Positions 57,201 through 64,000 of a stretch of DNA of 64,000 bases are shown piece after piece. The translations under genes were made by a program, and so were the position numbers. The DNA is from Gammaproteobacteria bacterium. GTDB taxonomy: Bacteria; Pseudomonadota; Gammaproteobacteria; Ga0077554; Ga007554. The notes under the pieces are model-generated. The model worked only from the letters and a program-made list of their open reading frames with translations, was not told the origin of the DNA and ran no database searches. Where the stretch lies: positions 1-64,000 of the forward strand of contig JAMPIW010000002.1 in assembly GCA_040183005.1 (NCBI GenBank), written 5' to 3'. The first letter of the stretch is position 1. Every line of letters begins with the position of its first letter.

Positions 57201-58324
57201 CGATAGATTTCAACCTGCGCATCCAAATCGCTGCGCGTGTGGTCAATGCGCAAGGTATCGGAAATATAAGGGCCGCGATCCAGATCGTTGGTATAAAGCG
57301 CCTGAATTTCCCGAACGCCCGCCTTAATAAGTTTGTTCAACAGCTCGCCAGTGAGCTCATCGTTGGCGTTTGCCAGAACTTCACCCGTGACCTGATCGAT
57401 CACATCATGCGCAACCACTTTACCTATCACATACTCAGGAGGCACAGTGAGCTGCGTGATATTGGCCTTCTTCAGTTCGTTGATATGACGCGCCATGATG
57501 CGGCGGCCCGCTTCTACTATGACCTTGCCCTTGGCATCTTTAATATCAAACCCAGCACTCTCACCACGCAGCCTGTCGGCCACCAGCTCCAGATGAATGC
57601 CATCCTGCTCGAACCTAAAGGTATTCATCTCAAAGAACAGGCCAAGCATCTGCTGGGTGTTATAACCCAGCGCGCGGAGAATCATCGTCGCCGGCAACTT
57701 GCGGCGGCGATCGATACGCACGAACACACAGTCATTGGGATCGAATTCGAAATCCAGCCAGGAACCACGGTAAGGGATAATCCTCGCAGAGAACAGCAAT
57801 TTCCCGGACGAATGGGTCTTGCCCTTGTCGTGCTCAAAAAACACGCCGGGCGAGCGGTGCAACTGAGACACCACAACACGCTCGGTGCCATTGATCACAA
57901 AGGTGCCGTTACCCGTCATCAACGGCAGCTCGCCCATATAGACTTCCTGCTCCTTGACATCCTTGATAGCCTTGGCGCCAGCAGGTGCTTCCTTGTCGTA
58001 AATCACCAAGCGCACTTTGACACGCAGCGGAGCCGCATAGGTCATGCCACGAGACTGGCACTCTTTGACATCGAAAACCGGGTTGCCCAAGCGATAGCTC
58101 ACATACTCAAGCGCAGCATAGCCGGTGTAGCTAACAATCGGAAATACTGATTTGAACGCGAGATGCAAACCCTTATCCAAGCGACTTTCCAGGCTAACGC
58201 CTTCTTGCAGAAAGTCACGATAAGATTCCACCTGAATCGCCAGCAGATAAGGCGTCTCCAAGATGCTGGGCCGCTTACCAAAATCCTTGCGAATTCTTTT
58301 TTTCTCAGTAAAGGAGTAGGACAT
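54245..58324 (-). CDS. rpoB: RNA polymerase beta subunit
   Basis: 1359 residues, the usual gammaproteobacterial length. Visible are the rifampicin-binding region ([17 protein letters not shown] near 508 and [13 protein letters not shown]), G-N-K-G-V-V-S near 1075, and the C-terminal S-I-D-I-E-L-E. No substitutions at the common resistance positions were seen in this region. GAGGAA precedes the ATG at 58324. It heads the second half of the rplKAJL-rpoBC operon, separated from rplL by 683 bases that include an attenuator-like terminator. Confidence 0.98.
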   Translation of the reverse strand: MSYSFTEKKRIRKDFGKRPSILETPYLLAIQVESYRDFLQEGVSLESRLDKGLHLAFKSVFPIVSYTGYAALEYVSYRLGNPVFDVKECQSRGMTYAAPLRVKVRLVIYDKEAPAGAKAIKDVKEQEVYMGELPLMTGNGTFVINGTERVVVSQLHRSPGVFFEHDKGKTHSSGKLLFSARIIPYRGSWLDFEFDPNDCVFVRIDRRRKLPATMILRALGYNTQQMLGLFFEMNTFRFEQDGIHLELVADRLRGESAGFDIKDAKGKVIVEAGRRIMARHINELKKANITQLTVPPEYVIGKVVAHDVIDQVTGEVLANANDELTGELLNKLIKAGVREIQALYTNDLDRGPYISDTLRIDHTRSDLDAQVEIYRMMRPGEPPTKDAAQALFNNLFFSFERYDLSPVGRMKFNRRVGRTEITGPGVLSNEDIIDVMKVLIDIKNGNGTVDDIDHLGNRRIRSVGEMVENQFRAGLVRVERAVKERLSLAESEGLMPQELINAKPVSAVIKEFFGSSQLSQFMDQNNPLSEITHKRRISALGPGGLTRERAGFEVRDVHPTHYGRVCPIETPEGPNIGLINSLAAYARTNSYGFLETPYRKVLNGKVTDQIEYLSAIEEGQYMIAQASATLDAEGNLIDELVSCRHQNEFTLATPDRAEYMDVSPKQIVSVAASLIPFLEHDDANRALMGSNMQRQAVPTLLAEKPLVGTGMERIVAIDSGVTVVALRGGVINSVDAGRVVVRVNDDETVPGEPGVDIYNLTKYTRSNQNTCINQRPLVNVGDVVARGDVLADGPSTDMGELALGQNMLVAFMPWNGYNYEDSILISERVVQEDRFTTIHIEELTCVSRDTKLGPEEVTADIPNVSESALAKLDESGIIYIGAEVVPGDIMVGKVTPKGETQLTPEEKLLRAIFGEKASDVKDTSLRVPSGMNGTVIDVQVFTRDGVQKDKRAQDIERSALEGVKKDLHDQYRILEDDTYQRVEQLLLDKVAEGGPKGLKAGGKVAAEYLSGMARDKWFEIRLRDEEANQQLELLGEQLKQQRKDFEAKLEEKRLKLIAGDDLAPGVLKMVKVYLAVKRRIQPGDKMAGRHGNKGVVSMIVPAEDMPYMADGTPVDIVLNPLGVPSRMNVGQVLETHLGWAAKGLGLKIGRMLEARSKVSEVRAFLGRIYDSSGKKEDLNSLTDDDIVALSQNLSKGVPMATPVFDGATEAEIKAMLELADLPPSGQTTLFDGRTGNAFDRPVTVGYMYMLKLNHLVDDKMHARSTGPYSLVTQQPLGGKAQFGGQRFGEMEVWALEAYGAAYTLQEMLTVKSDDVIGRTKMYKNIVDGDHRMEAAMPESFNVLIKEIRSLAIDIELEQN

Positions 58325-58553
58325 CAGAGTTCCTCAGATTCAATCACTAAATCGGGCAGAAGCCATAAACATACGGCAAACTAAATAATTCGCTGAAAAG
58401 TCCATTCACAGGCCTTTTCGGATCGAAAAACAAAAGGCATGCTTTGCATTAATCCATGCTTAAACATGCAACACGTTCAAACATGGTGACACAACACTAG
58501 GCCATACAACGAACAACCAAAAAAAACAGCTTGTCCGAACGCAGCTGAAACAG

Positions 58554-58575
58554 AAAAAGGCCGGTGGCGCCGGCC
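58554..58575 (-). terminator. Attenuator-like terminator between rplL and rpoB
   Basis: On the minus strand GGCCGG, loop CGCCA, CCGGCC, followed at once by TTTTTCTG. It has all parts of an intrinsic terminator, inside the rplKAJL-rpoBC operon. It lies 230 bases before rpoB. A matching partial terminator is known at this position in E. coli. Confidence 0.7.
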
Positions 58576-58834
58576 ACCAGCCAAAAAATAACTTATCCCG
58601 GCATCACATTGATTGGTGGGCCTGCCGGGCGCCCAGCTGTTGATAACTCGTTCAGTGTCAGATGCGATTCGCCTGAATATTTCACAAATCTTTCCGTCAA
58701 GCATACCCGAAAAACTTCATCCCTAAGCAATTCAGATCGGCCAGTCAAAAAAGATCCCATGTTTATCAAGAACAAAGGAGACAAGCGGAAAACTCAAAAA
58801 ACACGCCGCTCCACTACCCATGAAGACTCAGGGT

Positions 58835-58870
58835 TTGCCATCAATGGCAAGACGACAACCCCTTCGGGTT
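58835..58870 (-). promoter_or_regulatory. Tandem hairpins after rplL
   Basis: TTGCCA and TGGCAA pair across TCAA (58835-58850), and AACCC/GGGTT pair across a four-base CTTC loop (58857-58870, part of a longer imperfect stem). They lie about 140-170 bases past the rplL stop. They may be an RNA processing or stability element, as the RNase III site in the same gap in E. coli. Confidence 0.4.
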
Positions 58871-59007
58871 GCCATCTTATACCACTTCACTTCTATTCAT
58901 TAACTTCTGCAGCAAGGGAAAGTATTGATAGGCTAATTGAGATCCGTCCACAACCTTTATATATCAACAACAAACCACTCAATTTACAGACTTATGAGTC
59001 AATACGC

Positions 59008-59382
59008 TTACTTGAGTTCAACCTTGGCGCCAGCTTCTTCCAACTGCTTCTTCATCGCTTCAGCATCAGCCTTGCTCACGCCTTCCTTGACTACAGCGGG
59101 AACGGCCTCAACCATATCCTTGGCTTCTTTCAGACCAAGACCAGTGATGGCGCGCACTACTTTGATCACGTTGACCTTGTTGTCACCAAAGCTGCTCATC
59201 ACAACATTGAACTCGGTCTGCTCCTCGGCAGCCGGGGCAGCACCCGCAGCAGCTGGTGCGGCAACCGCTACAGCAGCAGCAGAAACGCCGAATTTCTCTT
59301 CCATTGCAGAAATCAGATCTACGATTTCCAGCACGGTCATGTTTGAAATGGTATCCAGAATATCTTCTTTGCTTACAGCCAT
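59008..59382 (-). CDS. rplL: 50S ribosomal protein L7/L12
   Basis: 124 residues: N-terminal dimerisation helices ([12 protein letters not shown]), an alanine/glycine-rich hinge ([12 protein letters not shown]), and a C-terminal factor-binding domain ([20 protein letters not shown]). It forms the multimeric stalk that recruits elongation factors. ATTTAGGAGCGTAAC before the ATG is a strong ribosome binding site. rplJ lies 63 bases upstream. Confidence 0.98.
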   Translation of the reverse strand: MAVSKEDILDTISNMTVLEIVDLISAMEEKFGVSAAAVAVAAPAAAGAAPAAEEQTEFNVVMSSFGDNKVNVIKVVRAITGLGLKEAKDMVEAVPAVVKEGVSKADAEAMKKQLEEAGAKVELK

Positions 59383-59445
59383 GTTACGCTCCTAAATGAA
59401 AATGTATGACCGCGGTTTTATGACGCGGATAAAAATAAATGGGAA

Positions 59446-59970
59446 TCAAGCCGCCTGCTTTTGATCGCGGATAGCCGCCACGGTACGGACCATCTTGCTG
59501 GTAGGCTCGGCCAAGGTGCGGACAAATTTCTCCACAGGAGCCTTCATCACCGCCATCAACAGACTGATCGCCTGATCGCGTGTCGGCATGTTGGCCAAGG
59601 CCTCGACATCACCGGGGGCCAACAACTTGCCGCCCAGTGCAACAACCTTGACGACCAGCTTGTCATTGCCCTTCATGAAGTCACGCATCAGACGGGCAGC
59701 AGCAGCAGGCTCTTCTACCGAGAAGGCCAGAACCAGTGGACCAACCATGGAGGACTGCATGCAAGCAAAACCCGTCCCCTCGAATGCACGCCGGGCAAGT
59801 GTATTCTTGACAACGCGCAGATAAACACCCGTTTTGCGCGCCTCAGCACGCAACTTGGTCATCTGCTCTGCTGACAAGCCACGGTACTCGGCCGCAATCG
59901 CAGCTTGAGCGGTACTCGCAACTCCGGCCATTTCAGCAACAATGGCCTTTTTATCTTCTAGTGTTAACAA
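59446..59970 (-). CDS. rplJ: 50S ribosomal protein L10
   Basis: L10 anchors L7/L12 to the ribosome and, with L12, represses its own operon by binding the mRNA leader. The 174 residues include L-E-D-K-K-A-I-V-A-E-M-A at the N-terminus, R-G-L-S-A-E-Q-M-T-K-L-R near 30 and V-K-N-T-L-A-R-R-A near 54. The start is a TTG at 59970 with GGGGAG five bases upstream; no ATG fits the family N-terminus. The leader (59971-60263) shows L10-leader-type structure, consistent with feedback control. Confidence 0.97.
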   Translation of the reverse strand: MLTLEDKKAIVAEMAGVASTAQAAIAAEYRGLSAEQMTKLRAEARKTGVYLRVVKNTLARRAFEGTGFACMQSSMVGPLVLAFSVEEPAAAARLMRDFMKGNDKLVVKVVALGGKLLAPGDVEALANMPTRDQAISLLMAVMKAPVEKFVRTLAEPTSKMVRTVAAIRDQKQAA

Positions 59971-60089
59971 GAGAGCTCCCCTGTATATAAACGCGAGAGA
60001 CCACTACCAGCTTTTCAGTAAGCCAAGCAGCAACCTTTTCACGCTTACCACGTAAACCACAGGACACCCATCGGTAGATCGCTAAAGCG

Positions 60090-60250
60090 TTCAACCAAGA
60101 TAGTGCCCCACCCTACGGCAACCGTCACCAGGGAAAATCCTGCCTCGGGTACGCCATCTGCGTAGGTGGTGCCGACTTTAATCCGGCCCCATTAAGCGAA
60201 GCACCTACGGTCTTTGACGGCCAGCGGCGTTGCCGCCGCCAACCCAAAGT
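60090..60250 (-). ncRNA. Ribosomal protein L10 leader (autoregulatory mRNA element)
   Basis: Between rplA and rplJ, the minus strand carries CAAAGACCGTAGGTGC (60216-60201) pairing with the GCACCACCTACGCAGATGG region (60172-60153), the arrangement of the L10 leader in gammaproteobacteria, with a GC-rich hairpin (60244-60216) before it. L10 with L12 binds this structure to shut off rplJ translation. Exact ends are approximate, and no covariance search was possible. Confidence 0.75.
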
Positions 60251-60263
60251 CTGACATTCCTAC

Positions 60264-60965
60264 TTAGGCTGTAGCAGCCAGTGATGCCTGATCTACAATA
60301 ATACCTGGACCCATGGTACTGGATACGGAGATCTTCTTCAAATAAACACCTTTTGCAGTGCTCGGCTTTGCCTTATTCAAATCAGCGAGCAGCGCGTGAA
60401 GGTTGCCGCGCAATGCGTCAACATCAAAGCTTACCTTGCCGATTGTGCACTGGATAATACCAGCTTTGTCAGTGCGGTAACGCACCTGGCCACCTTTGGC
60501 ATTTTTCACCGCCGTAGCGACATCGGCTGTCACGGTGCCAACTTTCGGGTTGGGCATCAATCCACGCGGACCGAGAATCTGGCCCAACTGTCCAACAACA
60601 CGCATGGCATCGGGTGTGGCAATTACCACATCAAAATCCATGCTGCCTGCCTTTACGGATTCCGCCAGATCATCAAAACCTACGATGTCAGCACCTGCGG
60701 CCCTGGCTGCGTCGGCATTCGAACCTTGGGCAAAAACAGCAACGCGCACAACTTTTCCGGTGCCATTGGGCAATACTGTGGAACCGCGAACTACTTGATC
60801 TGATTTACGTGGATCAACGCCAAGATTGACAGCGACATCAATTGATTCGTTGAATTTCACCGATGAGAATTGCTTGAGCAAACCCAGTGCCTCATCGATT
60901 GAATATTGCTTGCCCGGCTGCAATTTTTCTCTGATGGGTTTAAAACGTTTTGCAAGTTTAGCCAT
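60264..60965 (-). CDS. rplA: 50S ribosomal protein L1
   Basis: L1 binds 23S rRNA at the E-site stalk and in E. coli also represses rplK-rplA. The 233 residues from the ATG at 60965 match the family, with K-R-F-K-P-I-R-E-K near the N-terminus, [12 protein letters not shown] near 40, and [11 protein letters not shown] near 125. An upstream frame to 61013 overlaps rplK and is not family sequence. The gene starts two bases from the rplK stop, so the pair is coupled. Confidence 0.98.
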   Translation of the reverse strand: MAKLAKRFKPIREKLQPGKQYSIDEALGLLKQFSSVKFNESIDVAVNLGVDPRKSDQVVRGSTVLPNGTGKVVRVAVFAQGSNADAARAAGADIVGFDDLAESVKAGSMDFDVVIATPDAMRVVGQLGQILGPRGLMPNPKVGTVTADVATAVKNAKGGQVRYRTDKAGIIQCTIGKVSFDVDALRGNLHALLADLNKAKPSTAKGVYLKKISVSSTMGPGIIVDQASLAATA

Positions 60966-60966
60966 G

Positions 60967-61398
60967 TTATACCCCTTCCGTCTCAATGCCCATGCTGCGT
61001 GCGCTACCTGCAATCGTACGCACTGCTGCGTCCATGTCAGATGCTGTCAGGTCAGACATTTTGACCTTGGCGATATCTTCCAGTTGCTCACGGGTGACCT
61101 TACCAACTTTGTTGGTGTGAGGGGTTTTGCTGCCACTTGTAATACCAGCTGCTCTCTTCAACAGAATTGATGCCGGCGGGGTCTTGGTAATAAAGGTAAA
61201 ACTACGATCACTGTATACCGTAATGATCACGGGGATCGGGGTGCCCGGCTCTATGCCCTGCGTTTGGGCATTGAAAGCCTTACAGAATTCCATGATATTG
61301 ACGCCGCGCTGACCCAGCGCCGGGCCGACGGGAGGACTTGGGTTGGCCTGAGTGGCCTTGACCTGCAACTTAATGTAGGCCGTAATTTTCTTTGCCAT
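60967..61398 (-). CDS. rplK: 50S ribosomal protein L11
   Basis: 143 residues. The N-terminal domain with the proline-rich loop ([14 protein letters not shown] near 20) and the C-terminal rRNA-binding domain ([10 protein letters not shown] near 92) are intact. L11 is part of the GTPase-associated centre and is needed for RelA activation. GGAG lies six bases before the ATG. It follows nusG by 110 bases. Confidence 0.98.
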   Translation of the reverse strand: MAKKITAYIKLQVKATQANPSPPVGPALGQRGVNIMEFCKAFNAQTQGIEPGTPIPVIITVYSDRSFTFITKTPPASILLKRAAGITSGSKTPHTNKVGKVTREQLEDIAKVKMSDLTASDMDAAVRTIAGSARSMGIETEGV

Positions 61399-61508
61399 TT
61401 TCTACTCCGCGGGTTCAAACGCCTTGCGGCTCCCCATTAAAATAAAAAGATTATGCCTGCTATTTCAATGCGCTTCGAGTCGTCTGTACAACCCGAAACT
61501 TCCCGAGA

Positions 61509-62042
61509 CTATCCTTTCTCGACTTGCCCGAACTCCAGCTCCACTGGAGTCGAACGTCCAAAAATCAAAACTGCGACGCGCAAGCGGCTCTTCTCGTAAT
61601 TAACCTCTTCAACCACGCCATTGAAATCGGCAAATGGCCCTTCAGTAACACGCACAACTTCACCCGGCTCAAACAGCACTTTCGGCCTGGGTTTCTCGAC
61701 CCCCTCCTGAACGCGCAGCAGAATTCTTTCAGCTTCCCGATCAGTAATAGGCGCAGGACGCTCGGTCGTGCCGCCGACGAAACCCAACACCTTGGGCACT
61801 TCTTTTACCAGATGCCAAGTCGCGTCGTTCATCTCCATCTGCACAAGGACATAACCGGGGAAGAACTTGCGATCACTTTTGCGCTTCTGGCCGGCGCGCA
61901 TCTCTATCACTTCTTCAGTCGGCACCAGGACATCGCCGAACTGATCCTGCAAACCACTACGGACAATGCGCTCCTTGAGGGAGCGCACCACTTGATTCTC
62001 AAAATTGGAATAGGCGTGAACCACGTACCAGCGCATCGCCAT
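61509..62042 (-). CDS. nusG: Transcription termination/antitermination factor NusG
   Basis: 177 residues: N-terminal NGN domain ([11 protein letters not shown] near residue 5, [10 protein letters not shown] near 62) that binds RNA polymerase, and a C-terminal KOW domain ([14 protein letters not shown] near 127) that binds Rho or ribosomal S10. It couples transcription with translation. It starts four bases after secE, the usual pair. Confidence 0.98.
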   Translation of the reverse strand: MAMRWYVVHAYSNFENQVVRSLKERIVRSGLQDQFGDVLVPTEEVIEMRAGQKRKSDRKFFPGYVLVQMEMNDATWHLVKEVPKVLGFVGGTTERPAPITDREAERILLRVQEGVEKPRPKVLFEPGEVVRVTEGPFADFNGVVEEVNYEKSRLRVAVLIFGRSTPVELEFGQVEKG

Positions 62043-62046
62043 GCGT

Positions 62047-62394
62047 TCAGCCTCCCTGACCGGTCAACAATCGAACCGCCCACAACAAAAACATATCAAC
62101 CAGCCATAGAAAAATGGCTACCACGACAACCATGACCATGACAACCAGCGTCGTTTGCAATGTTTCTTTACGTGTCGGCCAAACCACCTTACGCACTTCA
62201 ACCTTAGACTCACGGATGAAGCCCAACGTCTTTTGGCCAACTGCGGTCTGCATCGCAATGGCGGTGGAAATGCCCATCGCCACCAAGATGCCAATGACAC
62301 GCAACAACATGGAGTGATCGGCGTAGTAATAAAAGGCGCCTATAGCGCCACTCACTACCAGAACCGCCAATGTTAATTTTATTTTATCTGCCAT
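62047..62394 (-). CDS. secE: Preprotein translocase subunit SecE
   Basis: 115 residues from the ATG at 62394 (M-A-D-K-I-K-L-T). Three hydrophobic helices, the E. coli-type long SecE, and the conserved [13 protein letters not shown] segment near 74 that contacts SecY. The frame continues upstream through the tRNA-Trp gene, which shows that the longer reading is not real. secE clamps SecY in the SecYEG translocon. It lies 35 bases downstream of tRNA-Trp and four bases before nusG. Confidence 0.96.
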   Translation of the reverse strand: MADKIKLTLAVLVVSGAIGAFYYYADHSMLLRVIGILVAMGISTAIAMQTAVGQKTLGFIRESKVEVRKVVWPTRKETLQTTLVVMVMVVVVAIFLWLVDMFLLWAVRLLTGQGG

Positions 62395-62429
62395 GCCTGC
62401 TTCTAATAATTCCGGTAACCACCGGATTG

Positions 62430-62505
62430 TGGCAGGCCAGGAGGGAATCGAACCCCCAACCTGCGGTTTTGGAGACCGCCGCTCTGCCAATTGAGCTACT
62501 GGCCT
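62430..62505 (-). tRNA. tRNA-Trp (CCA anticodon)
   Basis: The minus-strand sequence folds as a full 76-base cloverleaf: acceptor AGGCCAG pairs with CTGGCCT, the D-arm contains AGCTCAATTGGCAGAGC, the anticodon loop TCTCCAAAA gives anticodon CCA, and the T-arm is GGGGGTTCGAATCCCTC-like with discriminator G and encoded CCA at the 3' end. It lies between tuf and secE, the standard gammaproteobacterial place. Confidence 0.97.
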
Positions 62506-62588
62506 AGAACCTTACGTTTTTTTAGTTGCGGCTCCGGGTTTGCCAGCCCCAACAACTGGGGTCTGCAACACAAGATCCGAAACTGTCT

Positions 62589-63779
62589 TTACTCAATCAC
62601 CTTAGTTACAACACCGGCGCCGACAGTACGGCCACCCTCACGAATCGCAAAACGCAATCCTTCGTCCATAGCAATCGGGGCAATCAGGCTCACCGTGACA
62701 CGCACGTTGTCACCCGGCATCACCATCTCGATCCCCTCCGGCAGATCCACCGAACCGGTAACGTCGGTGGTGCGGAAGTAAAACTGCGGACGGTAGCCAT
62801 TGAAGAACGGGGTGTGACGTCCACCTTCGTCCTTGGACAAGACGTACACTTCGGCTTCGAACTTGGTGTGCGGCTTGATTGAACCCGGCTTGCACAGTAC
62901 CTGTCCGCGCTCGACGTCTTCGCGCTTGGTGCCGCGCAACAGGACGCCGACGTTGTCACCGGCACGGCCTTCGTCCAGCAGCTTGCGGAACATTTCCACG
63001 CCGGTGCAGGTGGTCTTGACGGTGGGCTTCAAGCCGACGATTTCCACTTCTTCGCCAACTTTGACAATGCCCTTTTCAACACGGCCCGTCACGACGGTGC
63101 CACGGCCAGAGATCGAGAACACGTCTTCGATCGGCAGCAGGAAGGGCTTGTCAATCGGACGCTCAGGCAAGGGAATGTACGAATCCATCGCTTCGAGCAG
63201 CTTGATCACGGCAGGCACGCCGATATCGCTCTGGTCGCCTTCGAGCGCCTTGAGGGCGGAACCGGTGATGATCGGGGTGTCGTCGCCGGGGAATTTGTAT
63301 TTATCCAGCAGCTCGCGCACTTCCATTTCCACCAGCTCCAGGAGCTCGGGATCGTCCACCATGTCGGCCTTGTTCAGGAATACGACGATGTAGGGCACGC
63401 CGACCTGGCGGGCCAGCAGGATGTGCTCGCGGGTCTGCGGCATGGGGCCGTCGGCAGCGGAGACGACCAGGATCGCGCCGTCCATCTGCGCTGCGCCGGT
63501 GATCATGTTTTTTACATAGTCGGCATGGCCGGGGCAGTCCACATGCGCATAGTGACGGGCGTCGGATTCGTACTCGACGTGCGCGGTGGCAATGGTGATG
63601 CCGCGCGCGCGCTCTTCGGGCGCCGAGTCAATCTGGTCATAGGCCTTGAATTCGCCGCCATGACGCTCTGCCATCACTTTCGTCAACGCTGCCGTCAACG
63701 TGGTCTTGCCATGGTCTACGTGACCAATCGTGCCTACGTTAACATGCGGCTTGGTACGCTCAAACTTTCCCTTGGACAT
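62589..63779 (-). CDS. tuf: Elongation factor Tu
   Basis: 396 residues. GTPase motifs G-H-V-D-H-G-K-T-T (residues 19-27), D-C-P-G-H-A-D-Y near 81, N-K-A-D near 136 and S-A-L near 174 are all present; domains II and III follow. EF-Tu delivers aminoacyl-tRNA to the ribosome. GAGGGGG precedes the ATG. It lies between tRNA-Thr and tRNA-Trp, corresponding to tufB of enterobacteria. A second copy (tufA, near rpsL/rpsG/fusA) is likely elsewhere but is not in the window. Confidence 0.99.
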   Translation of the reverse strand: MSKGKFERTKPHVNVGTIGHVDHGKTTLTAALTKVMAERHGGEFKAYDQIDSAPEERARGITIATAHVEYESDARHYAHVDCPGHADYVKNMITGAAQMDGAILVVSAADGPMPQTREHILLARQVGVPYIVVFLNKADMVDDPELLELVEMEVRELLDKYKFPGDDTPIITGSALKALEGDQSDIGVPAVIKLLEAMDSYIPLPERPIDKPFLLPIEDVFSISGRGTVVTGRVEKGIVKVGEEVEIVGLKPTVKTTCTGVEMFRKLLDEGRAGDNVGVLLRGTKREDVERGQVLCKPGSIKPHTKFEAEVYVLSKDEGGRHTPFFNGYRPQFYFRTTDVTGSVDLPEGIEMVMPGDNVRVTVSLIAPIAMDEGLRFAIREGGRTVGAGVVTKVIE

Positions 63780-63899
63780 TCCGCGACCCCCTCACTAGAT
63801 ATTAAGTAAACTTTTCAACAAGAAACCTGCGACGATGCCAACAACCGCCCGTCGCACTTAAAGAATTCAACCAGCCTGGGCCGATAATCCATCAAATTT

Positions 63900-63975
<76 letters not shown>

Positions 63976-64000
63976 ATTTTTATTTCCAGCAGCTCGCTCG

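Larger units (their letters stand above)
58325..59007. other. rplL-rpoB intergenic region, no gene
   Basis: This 683-base gap is long but has no supportable gene; a plus-strand frame (58564-59346) overlaps rplL in antisense and has no ribosome binding site. On the minus strand it carries, in order of transcription, two tandem hairpins (58870-58835), an attenuator-like terminator (58575-58554) and the rpoB ribosome binding site. In E. coli the same gap holds a partial terminator and an RNase III site that separate ribosomal-protein from polymerase expression. Confidence 0.65.

Noticed and set aside
50000-58200. Several long plus-strand frames opposite rpoB and rpoC
   Set aside because: These are shadows caused by codon bias of the polymerase genes; they have no start signals or domain motifs.
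58564-59346. A 260-codon plus-strand frame over rplL and its downstream gap
   Set aside because: Antisense of rplL over a large part; no start signal; low-complexity C-terminus from the rplL hinge.
62395-62490. A 32-residue N-terminal extension of SecE
   Set aside because: It is the translation of the tRNA-Trp gene and spacer; the internal ATG at 62394 gives the family start.

Overview
The window looks like a chromosomal segment of a free-living, respiring gammaproteobacterium. The evidence is gene order: gyrA-serC-serA-pheA-DAHP synthase-tyrA-aroA-cmk-rpsA-ihfB-lapA-lapB-pyrF; glyA-nrdR-ribD-ribE-ribB-ribH-nusB-thiL-pgpA; and tRNA-Thr-tuf-tRNA-Trp-secE-nusG-rplKAJL-rpoBC. A cytochrome c4, a small oxidase-like cytochrome cluster, a TauE/SafE-type permease and a molybdenum-cofactor-type gene fit an aerobic or microaerobic, possibly sulfur-oxidising lifestyle, but the sequence does not prove this. 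No genus could be assigned.

Layout. 0-4 kb: a divergent MoeA-like protein (minus), mtnA and a TauE/SafE permease (plus), then a Wzz-type chain-length protein (minus). 4-19.2 kb: one long minus-strand run from gyrA down to pyrF, covering serine, phenylalanine and tyrosine synthesis, CMP kinase, ribosomal protein S1, IHF beta, the LPS-assembly pair LapA/LapB and OMP decarboxylase. Its intergenic gaps carry several families of palindromic repeats. 19.2-28.1 kb: a 35-residue lysine-rich peptide, a GT4 glycosyltransferase, then the riboflavin/one-carbon operon from glyA to pgpA. In this operon the RibB protein has a degenerate GTP cyclohydrolase II tail. 28.3-33 kb: a GGDEF diguanylate cyclase facing a large hybrid histidine kinase. 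33.2-38 kb: rimO, then a minus-strand redox cluster: a 30-residue membrane peptide, cytochrome c4, a membrane cytochrome c, a four-helix fragment-like relative of heme-copper oxidase subunit I, a thioredoxin-like lipoprotein and a small membrane protein. 38.3-45.7 kb: an orphan membrane glycosyltransferase-like protein, a PsiE-family protein, mutM, a Gld-like ABC system (ATPase, permease, GldG-like, DUF4340) and a DUF1456 protein.

45.9-49.9 kb is the only clearly accessory segment: a DUF2288 gene, an IS30-family element, a secreted metallophosphoesterase whose start abuts the IS end, and an ISL3-family element. The ISL3 element sits exactly in the T-tract of the rpoC terminator, with an 8-bp target duplication. 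49.9-64 kb is the transcription/translation core, with two tRNAs, an L10-leader-type autoregulatory region and an attenuator-like terminator between rplL and rpoB.

The least explained feature is the tightly coupled cytochrome/oxidase-like cluster at 35.1-38.0 kb. No CRISPR array, replication origin, phage or recognisable defence system was seen.
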